Shown piece after piece: positions 56,446 through 64,000 of a DNA stretch of 64,000 nucleotides (positions are counted from its first letter, which is position 1; each line of letters starts with the position of its first letter). This DNA comes from Ditibartonella apihabitans (GTDB taxonomy: Bacteria; Pseudomonadota; Alphaproteobacteria; Rhizobiales; Rhizobiaceae): assembly GCF_002007485.1 (NCBI RefSeq), contig NZ_CP015820.1, positions 2,379,501-2,443,500 on the forward strand, read 5' to 3'. Below the pieces are notes generated by a model. The model ran no database searches and had not been told where the DNA came from. It was given only the letters and a program-made list of their open reading frames with translations. Both the position numbers and the translations under genes were made by a program.

Positions 56446-56885
56446 GAGCGGCCTTCTCTTTCAACCGCATCGGCAATATGCTCAAGAACACCCATAGCGT
56501 TTGTGATATTTTTGCCGTCAATGCCGGACATCACCTCGTGACTGAGATGTGCGGCATAAGTTTCTATTTCCTCGACTATTTTTTTCCCCTCCGGCGTTAA
56601 AGTAACGCGCTTGGCACGCCGGTCATCTTCTGCAACATTTCGTATAACCAGACCCTGTTCTTCCAATGCATCAATAAGCCGAACCAAAGTTGCATGTTCA
56701 ATGCCTAATTCTTCAGCCAAATTTTTCTGGAAAAAATCATCCTGATCTTTCAGGGCCGACAAGGTGAGTGCGCGGGCCAAGGTCAAACCGTGCTGGCGAA
56801 TGCGCGCGTCCAGCAAATTTCGCAGTTTACGGCTAACCTTGAATAACAAATCGATAAACAGCACTGATTGAGTGGCGTTTTTCAT
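56442..56885 (-). CDS. MarR-family repressor
   Basis: 147 residues. Winged helix: ALKDQDDFFQKNLAEELGIE, HATLVRLIDALEEQGLVIRN, VAEDDRRAKRVTLTPEGKKI (wing with DDRRAK). First gene of the efflux operon, the usual autoregulated arrangement. A 33-bp imperfect dyad at 56904-56936 is a candidate binding site. Confidence 0.94.
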   Translation of the reverse strand: MKNATQSVLFIDLLFKVSRKLRNLLDARIRQHGLTLARALTLSALKDQDDFFQKNLAEELGIEHATLVRLIDALEEQGLVIRNVAEDDRRAKRVTLTPEGKKIVEEIETYAAHLSHEVMSGIDGKNITNAMGVLEHIADAVEREGRS

Positions 56886-56903
56886 GAACTCGTCCAGAGG
56901 ATT

Positions 56904-56936
56904 TATGTAGTATGCTAATAATTATGATGCGACATA
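56904..56936. promoter_or_regulatory. candidate MarR operator
   Basis: An imperfect dyad of two 16-base arms with about 12 matched positions, from TATGT (56904) to ACATA (56936), with an A+T-rich centre. It lies 19 bases before the marR start, overlapping where the promoter should be. Confidence 0.35.
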
Positions 56937-58001
56937 TATAAGGCTAAAATGCCATTCGCAATTCACTTCCTTATTGCTCACAAAGGGTTGAACCGGTTTT
57001 GAAAAGCGGATTGCAACCGCAATTCACATGAAACGCAACTGTTCTCATTTATCGGCTATGGATTTTTATTCGTTCGATGCCGAAAACCGGCTTTCTTTAT
57101 TCAAGCACTGATTGTGGCACTTGTTGGTCAATAATGGAAAACGAAAAGATAAATAATCTTACGCCGTTTTTGTCACATAATAAGCTGCTGTTTTCACAAT
57201 CCGGATTAAGGTGCTCTGCCTTTCCCTAATATTGGCGGAGCGAATGAACAATCGTTAGCGGAAGTCAACAGCATCGATAACTGGAATTATAAATCACGCG
57301 TTCTCGCGATTCAGACGGCAGCGCGTTTTGAAATGGCATTTCGTCAATTCGTTAATGAAGTTCGGCTTGAATTATCGGTCGGAGGGCAACGCACAATTTA
57401 CGGTTTTTGCTTATTCCAATATGCAATCAACAATCTTAAGCGGCATTCAAAAATTCCGATAAAAACCTTATTGCTCCGGTTCAAGATTGGCTTCCGCTTG
57501 GAAACTGCAAAATTATTTTCGAAGTGAATTTTATTTAAGCAAAATGAGCAGGCAGTTGTCGATAAGCCGAGCTGCTTGCGATTTTTCAAGGCACTTCCTG
57601 CTTTTCCGGCAAGTCCCCTCGCCGAACTCAACTGGATTTGCGCTTGTTTTTAAGTCAAAAACCGGTGATGTTTTGGCTTTCCAATAACAGTTTGTGTCAC
57701 AATCGCAATTTGTCGATTGACGGTTTTCTTTGTCTCCATTGGTATTGCGCTTCCACCCTTAAAAAGAACCAAGAAGGTCTTGAAAGCCGAGGAGTAGTGC
57801 CAAACAAAAACAGAATTTTTCCGGCGAGATAGGCGGCTGTCATTGGGGAGACATCGCAAAAAGCAAGATAGGTTTGGAAATAGAATTTGATTCCGGAAAT
57901 ATTATCTGCTCACCAAAATCGTGAGCTTTTTATGCGCAAGGGAGCGTGATCAGTAAATGCCGAAGACAGGAAAACGCCAATTTGCAAATAGTGGCGTTTG
58001 A
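56937..58001. other. 1.06 kb gene-poor region between marR and atpC
   Basis: No gene with family features. A + strand frame at 57210-57527 is open for 105 codons and looks partly protein-like (listed separately). Otherwise short frames on both strands. Confidence 0.5.
57210..57527 (+). pseudogene. possible degraded coding sequence
   Basis: From the stop at 57207-57209 the frame stays open to TGA 57525-57527, 105 codons; only one ATG (57333) lies inside. The translation has helix-like stretches (SRVLAIQTAARFEMAFRQFV, QRTIYGFCLFQYAINNLKRH) and normal codon use for the first half. I do not recognise a family. Could be the remnant of a lost gene or chance. Confidence 0.25.
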
Positions 58002-58418
58002 TCAAAACGTCGAAATGACGTTTTGTATAGATGTCAATTGATGAAGAAAATCTTCCGCCTTATTGCGTGCTTCATCATTCTCGGCGCCTTCAAAGACTTC
58101 ACGTGCTTCACTAATACGGCGTTCCAGATCGCTTTCATCGAATTTTTCAACGGAAACGGCTGATTCAGCTAATAAAGAACAACCGTGACGATTAATATCG
58201 GCGAAGCCGCCATAAACAACAAATGACATTTGACCGGTTGCCGATTTTACTGTGATAATTCCGGGAGTAACCGCGGTCATAACAGGAGAGTGATCAGGAA
58301 GAATGGTCATATAGCCTTCACTTCCCGGCAAGACAACTTCAGTTGCTTTTTCCGAAAGTAGCAATTGTTCTGGAGAAACCAGCTCAAATAAAAATGATTT
58401 AGCCATATCTTTCGTCAC
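58002..58418 (-). CDS. atpC: ATP synthase F1 subunit epsilon
   Basis: 138 residues. N-terminal beta-sandwich FELVSPEQLLLSEKATEVVL, PGSEGYMTILPDHSPVMTAV, and a C-terminal helical pair. Part of the central stalk and an inhibitor of ATP hydrolysis. Last gene of the F1 operon, separated from atpD by about 150 bases that contain two hairpins. Confidence 0.96.
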   Translation of the reverse strand: MTKDMAKSFLFELVSPEQLLLSEKATEVVLPGSEGYMTILPDHSPVMTAVTPGIITVKSATGQMSFVVYGGFADINRHGCSLLAESAVSVEKFDESDLERRISEAREVFEGAENDEARNKAEDFLHQLTSIQNVISTF

Positions 58419-58518
58419 CTTACCCTAAAGACAATCAGTAAAATCCACAAAAGTCCAAAAAAGACCTGAAGATTTCAAACTCTTTGCAGTGCAAAAATAG
58501 ATTTTTCCCCAATGGGCA

Positions 58519-58560
58519 AGCCACTGCAAATGGCTCTGTCGCCACTATAAAAGGCGACAG
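58519..58560 (-). repeat. two consecutive hairpins between atpD and atpC
   Basis: AGCCA/TGGCT arms (58519-58523 and 58530-58534) and CTGTCGCC/GGCGACAG arms (58536-58543 and 58553-58560). No T-tract follows on the minus strand, so these fit an RNA processing or partial termination role that could lower epsilon relative to beta. Confidence 0.5.
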
Positions 58561-58571
58561 AACCCTTTTAA

Positions 58572-60203
<1,632 letters not shown>

Positions 60204-60215
60204 TTACCTTCCATA

Positions 60216-61103
60216 TTAGAGCGCTTCTGCGCCCGCAATAATTTCAATCAGTTCTGTCGTGATCTGAGCCTGACGTTGACGGTTATAAGTGACCGACAGT
60301 TTATTGATCATCTCACCCGCATTACGCGTTGCATTATCCATTGCACTCATCTTGGCACCCATTTCTCCGGCACCATTTTCCAGTAGCGCCCGAAAAACTT
60401 GTACGCCAATATTGCGCGGGATAAGTGTATTCAGGATTGTTGCGGCGTCAGGTTCATACGAATAAACGGCAGGAACAACTGCTTTCTCCTGTATATCTTC
60501 GTTCTCATCTTCTTTCGGAGCGGGGATAAGTTGCAGGGAAGTCGGTTGCTGATTGATGACTGACACGAAGTCGGAATAAAACAATGTGCAGACATCAAAT
60601 TCGTCTTTTTTGAACAATTCAATTATTTTATCCGCAATGTTTTTAGCATGCGAATAATTGAGGTGCTTGGCTTCTCTCAGGCTGACATGGTCGATGATAT
60701 ATTGACCGAAATCGCGATGCAAAATATCGAAGCCTTTTTTCCCTACAGTGAGTATTTTTATCTTTTTTCCCTGAACTTGCAGTGCCTTGATATGCTCGAT
60801 TGCATGGCGGGCAATTTGCGAATTGAAACCGCCACACAGTCCACGCTCTGCTGTACAGACCACGAGAAGATGCACATCATCTTTCCCGTTGCCGACCATC
60901 AATTTCGGTGCATCTTCTGCACCGATATGAGAAGCCAGATCGGTAAGCACCGCGGCCATACGTTGCGCATACGGACGCGCTGCTTCTGCTGCCTCTTCTG
61001 CACGACGCAGCTTTGCCGCAGCGACCATTTGCATCGCACGGGTTATTTTCTGCGTCGCCTTAACCGAGGCGATACGATCTCTAAGATCTTTTAGCGAAGC
61101 CAT
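60216..61103 (-). CDS. atpG: ATP synthase F1 subunit gamma
   Basis: 295 residues. Coiled-coil ends [20 protein letters not shown] and [20 protein letters not shown], with [20 protein letters not shown] in the middle. Rotating central stalk. 18 bases upstream of atpD. Confidence 0.97.
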   Translation of the reverse strand: MASLKDLRDRIASVKATQKITRAMQMVAAAKLRRAEEAAEAARPYAQRMAAVLTDLASHIGAEDAPKLMVGNGKDDVHLLVVCTAERGLCGGFNSQIARHAIEHIKALQVQGKKIKILTVGKKGFDILHRDFGQYIIDHVSLREAKHLNYSHAKNIADKIIELFKKDEFDVCTLFYSDFVSVINQQPTSLQLIPAPKEDENEDIQEKAVVPAVYSYEPDAATILNTLIPRNIGVQVFRALLENGAGEMGAKMSAMDNATRNAGEMINKLSVTYNRQRQAQITTELIEIIAGAEAL

Positions 61104-61123
61104 TAAACCGTCCCATCATAAGA

Positions 61124-62653
61124 TCAAGAAAAGTTCTTGGAATAAGTCTGGAGAACTGTCGTCAACTTGTTCTTCAGCTCATCAGTCAACTTCTGTTCGT
61201 TGCGGATACCATCAAGAATATCCGTATGGTCGGTGCGCATCAATGCCAGAAATCCTTGTTCGAATTTGCTAACCTGATTAACAGCAATCTTGTCGAGATA
61301 ACCATTTACACCGGCAAAGATAACAACAACCTGTTCCTCTGTCTTCAACGGCGAAAATTGTGGCTGTTTCAGCAGTTCGGTCAACCGCGCACCGCGATTA
61401 AGCAAACGCTGGGTCGATGCATCAAGATCAGAGCCGAATTGGGCAAAAGCGGCCATTTCACGATATTGGGCAAGTTCACCCTTGATCGAACCGGCTACCT
61501 GCTTCATTGCTTTAATTTGCGCAGCAGAACCAACACGGGAAACCGATAGACCAACGTTCACTGCCGGACGGATACCTTGATAGAACAAGTTCGTTTCAAG
61601 GAAAATCTGACCATCGGTAATCGAAATCACATTGGTCGGAATATAGGCTGATACGTCATTTGCCTGCGTTTCAATAACAGGAAGCGCTGTCAGCGAACCG
61701 GCACCATGAGCATCATTCATCTTGGCTGCGCGTTCAAGCAAACGGGAGTGCAAGTAAAAAACGTCGCCAGGATAAGCTTCACGCCCCGGCGGGCGACGCA
61801 GCAACAAAGACATCTGGCGATAAGCCACAGCCTGTTTTGACAAATCGTCGTAACCAATCAAAGCATGCTTGCCGTTATCACGGAAATATTCACCAATCGC
61901 ACAACCGGCAAATGGCGCAATAAATTGCATCGGAGCCGGTTCGGAAGCAGTCGCCGCAACAATGATCGAATATTCCAGTGCGCCACGTTCTTCCAGTGCT
62001 TTCACAAAACGTGCAACAGTCGAACGTTTCTGACCCACAGCAACATAGACACAATAAAGTTTATCTTTTTCGATATTCTTGTCATGTGCCGGCTTCTGGT
62101 TAAGAAATGTATCAAGCAAAATTGCCGTTTTACCTGTTTGACGGTCGCCAATCACCAACTCGCGCTGGCCACGCCCGATCGGAATAAGTGCATCAATCGC
62201 CTTAAGACCGGTCGACATCGGCTCATGAACCGATTTACGCGGGATGATTCCTGGAGCCTTGACGTCAACACGACGACGTTCTTTGGCATTGATCGGACCT
62301 TTACCGTCAATCGGGTTTCCCAAAGCGTCCACAACGCGTCCAAGAAGCTCCGGACCAACAGGAACATCAACGATAGTTTTCGTGCGCTTGACCGTATCAC
62401 CTTCACAAATGTCACGATCCGAACCGAAAATAACAACACCGACATTATCACTTTCGAGGTTAAGCGCCATACCACGTATGCCACCGGGAAACTCGACCAT
62501 TTCACCGGCCTGAACATTATCCAAGCCATAAACACGGGCGATACCGTCACCCACAGACAGAACCTGACCAACTTCGGAAACTTCGGCTTCTTTACCGAAA
62601 TTTTCGATTTGACTTTTCAGGATTTTAGATATTTCCGACGGTTTAATATCCAT
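61124..62653 (-). CDS. atpA: ATP synthase F1 subunit alpha
   Basis: 509 residues. Walker [21 protein letters not shown], catalytic arginine region [21 protein letters not shown]-terminal beta barrel [20 protein letters not shown]. Non-catalytic nucleotide-binding subunit alternating with beta. Its start shares one base with the atpH stop (TGATG). Confidence 0.98.
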   Translation of the reverse strand: MDIKPSEISKILKSQIENFGKEAEVSEVGQVLSVGDGIARVYGLDNVQAGEMVEFPGGIRGMALNLESDNVGVVIFGSDRDICEGDTVKRTKTIVDVPVGPELLGRVVDALGNPIDGKGPINAKERRRVDVKAPGIIPRKSVHEPMSTGLKAIDALIPIGRGQRELVIGDRQTGKTAILLDTFLNQKPAHDKNIEKDKLYCVYVAVGQKRSTVARFVKALEERGALEYSIIVAATASEPAPMQFIAPFAGCAIGEYFRDNGKHALIGYDDLSKQAVAYRQMSLLLRRPPGREAYPGDVFYLHSRLLERAAKMNDAHGAGSLTALPVIETQANDVSAYIPTNVISITDGQIFLETNLFYQGIRPAVNVGLSVSRVGSAAQIKAMKQVAGSIKGELAQYREMAAFAQFGSDLDASTQRLLNRGARLTELLKQPQFSPLKTEEQVVVIFAGVNGYLDKIAVNQVSKFEQGFLALMRTDHTDILDGIRNEQKLTDELKNKLTTVLQTYSKNFS

Positions 62654-63228
62654 CAGCCGACCTCTTTCAGTGCAAGCTTAAGCGAAAACAATTTCGATGA
62701 CAGTGACGTATCAATCTGACGCGAACCGAGTCGGACGATAAGACCACCCAATATATCCGGATTAACGGTTTTATGCAGGTTCACATCTTTACCTGCCACG
62801 GTTTTTAATGTTGCTTTCAACTCTTTTTCCTGAGCTGAAGTCAATTCCTGTGCCGAAACAACTTCTGCCGAAATTTCGCCGCGGAAGTTGGCAGCCAGAT
62901 TATGGAAAGCAGAAACAATGGCCGGCAACACAAAAAGCCGTCTATTGGATGCGACGACACATAAAAAATTGGCAACATAACGACTGGTGGCGTTTTTATC
63001 CATGCCGGCTTCTTTACAAAGAGAAGCAACCGCCTTTTCCTGTTCAACCGATGAAAAAACCGGACTGAAGACCAGACGTTTTAAATCACTATTTGATTCG
63101 ATCAATGAAAGGCATGAAGATAGTTCTTTTTCTACAGCATCGACACATTTGGCTTCTCGTGCGAGATCAAAAAGTGATGCAGCATAACGCTCGGCTACTG
63201 CAGATGTTAGCGAAGACGACTTTGACAC
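62653..63228 (-). CDS. atpH: ATP synthase F1 subunit delta
   Basis: 191 residues from a GTG start. Delta/OSCP pattern: [40 protein letters not shown] and the C-terminal [20 protein letters not shown]. It ties F1 to the peripheral stalk. First gene of atpHAGDC. F0 genes are not in the window, normal for alphaproteobacteria. Confidence 0.97.
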   Translation of the reverse strand: MSKSSSLTSAVAERYAASLFDLAREAKCVDAVEKELSSCLSLIESNSDLKRLVFSPVFSSVEQEKAVASLCKEAGMDKNATSRYVANFLCVVASNRRLFVLPAIVSAFHNLAANFRGEISAEVVSAQELTSAQEKELKATLKTVAGKDVNLHKTVNPDILGGLIVRLGSRQIDTSLSSKLFSLKLALKEVG

Positions 63229-63424
63229 TCTATCCTGTCTTTCCCCTTAGCAGAGAGTTGACCTTAATAACTGCCAACTCGATAATGCCAGATAACTTTT
63301 CCCGTTGTCGGTATGTGACCGCTATTCAAATATTAAAAGTTGATAGGCATCTAGCATACACAATTGAGACTCGCAACACCGCAACAGGCTGCTTTTTAAA
63401 ACTATGCCTTATTTTTTTTAATAT

Positions 63425-63817
63425 TTAAGCTACAAAACCGAAAGCATAAACAAAACTCGCTATTGCAAACACTATTTCGATCAATAGCGCAATGACATTA
63501 AAGCCAGAAAAGCTTTTGTCAATTATAAATGAGACAAGCCGTCCGACAATGCAGAAAAATACCGCCAAAAATAGCGCAACCGCTAAAAAAGGTTGTGCAA
63601 ACAATAAATAGCCAATTCCCAAGCCGAGCGGCAGCCCGCCCATATTGCCGCGCACCGCAGCAAGGAGTGAAGCTGATTCTTGTTGCGGATAAGTCCAGAA
63701 CATCCGCATCGCAATTTTCGGCCAGATTAAATAGAACAGACCTACCAGAACAAAACCCCACGCTACGAACCATGCAAGCCACTCTCCGCAACTTTGGGGA
63801 AAGTAAAGTTCAATCAT
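63425..63817 (-). CDS. small membrane protein (DUF4345-like)
   Basis: 130 residues with four hydrophobic segments (WLAWFVAWGFVLVGLFYLIW, LLFAQPFLAVALFLAVFFCI and FNVIALLIEIVFAIASFVYA among them) and few charged residues. It resembles short DUF4345-type membrane proteins in layout, not firmly. No operon partner is visible; function unknown. Confidence 0.65.
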   Translation of the reverse strand: MIELYFPQSCGEWLAWFVAWGFVLVGLFYLIWPKIAMRMFWTYPQQESASLLAAVRGNMGGLPLGLGIGYLLFAQPFLAVALFLAVFFCIVGRLVSFIIDKSFSGFNVIALLIEIVFAIASFVYAFGFVA

Positions 63818-63917
63818 CGTTACCTACCTTCAAATCCTCTCAAGGCCGAATTTTCTAACCATTTAAGCAATAAGTTCTATATGCACGCTTTTTTAAAAAA
63901 AGAAACGGGTAGCAATA

Positions 63918-64000
63918 TTATTGTGCCGGACCCGAAAGAAAATTTTCTTCTCCGGTCGGATCTTTCAGGCAATTGTCCTGCAATATTTTTTCAATGTCCT
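63918..64000 (-). CDS. C-terminal end of a gene entering from the right (partial)
   Basis: On the minus strand a frame comes in from the window edge and reads 26 codons (IEKILQDNCLKDPTGEENFL, then SGPAQ) to TAA at 63918-63920. Composition is hydrophilic and plausible for a protein tail, but too short to identify. Confidence 0.3.
   Translation of the reverse strand, partial: DIEKILQDNCLKDPTGEENFLSGPAQ

Noticed and set aside
61865..62719. 284-codon + strand frame antisense to atpA
   Set aside because: Fully overlaps the conserved atpA gene and has no family features; a shadow of atpA codon use.

Overview
The window is a 64 kb piece of an alphaproteobacterial chromosome with a G+C content that looks to be in the low-to-mid forties percent. 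The gene set points to the Hyphomicrobiales, and most closely to a Bartonella-like lineage. It has a Porin_2-type outer-membrane porin, a CarD-family regulator, an RpoH2-type sigma factor, an RcdA homologue (DUF1465), a GapR homologue (DUF2312), DUF1036, DUF4164 and DUF6867 proteins, a SUV3-type helicase, an F1 ATP synthase operon without F0 genes, and a 7Fe ferredoxin. The species is inferred, not proven.

Layout. 0-3.2 kb (+): tail of a TPR protein, 6S RNA, 5-formyl-THF cyclo-ligase, YmdB-like phosphoesterase, YebC. 3.4-7.0 kb: L31 (-), an MsbA-like ABC exporter (+) and a DadA-like FAD oxidoreductase (+). 7.1-10.3 kb (-): thiamine-phosphate-synthase-like protein and Sel1 protein (4-nt overlap), then EF-P and SuhB. 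10.4-15.2 kb (+): OpgC, RcdA-like protein, ruvC-ruvA-ruvB-ybgC. 15.3-17.6 kb: an orphan amino-acid-binding protein preceded by a short membrane-like frame, then a gene-poor 1.4 kb. 17.6-24.6 kb (-): porin and a carbon cluster, tkt-gap-pgk-fba. 24.7-25.4 kb (+): DUF4164 and ZapA. 25.9-27.8 kb (-): pyruvate kinase and DUF1036 protein. 28-29.2 kb (+): N-formylglutamate amidohydrolase and GapR. 29.3-32.4 kb (-): Uup ABC-F protein, glycine-zipper lipoprotein, thiamine pyrophosphokinase. 32.6-34.1 kb (+): M48 lipoprotein protease. 34.2-41.1 kb (-): CDF transporter, RpoH, CarD, ferredoxin, S4 protein, SUV3 helicase. 42-47.6 kb: L32, MtgA, polyprenyl synthase, YigZ, IspG, a DUF883 protein. 47.9-53.6 kb (-): a complete branched-chain amino-acid ABC transporter. 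53.7-56.9 kb (-): marR-MFS-HlyD efflux operon. 58-63.2 kb (-): atpHAGDC. The right end holds a small membrane protein and a possible gene tail.

Most of the window is conserved housekeeping sequence: central carbon flux (tkt, gap, pgk, fba, pyk), energy (F1 ATPase), isoprenoids (ispG plus prenyl synthase), recombination (ruvCAB), translation factors, and cell-cycle or nucleoid proteins. I found no CRISPR array, prophage, insertion sequence, tRNA, rRNA or biosynthetic island, and no clear undescribed multi-gene system. The unusual signals are structural. They include a nested inverted repeat in the carD leader, a hairpin in the rpoH leader, an 18-bp perfect dyad upstream of a DUF883 gene, signs of rearrangement (ybgC without tolQRAB, 6S RNA separated from zapA), a CDF transporter with an atypical metal site, and several gene-free stretches with protein-like remnants.
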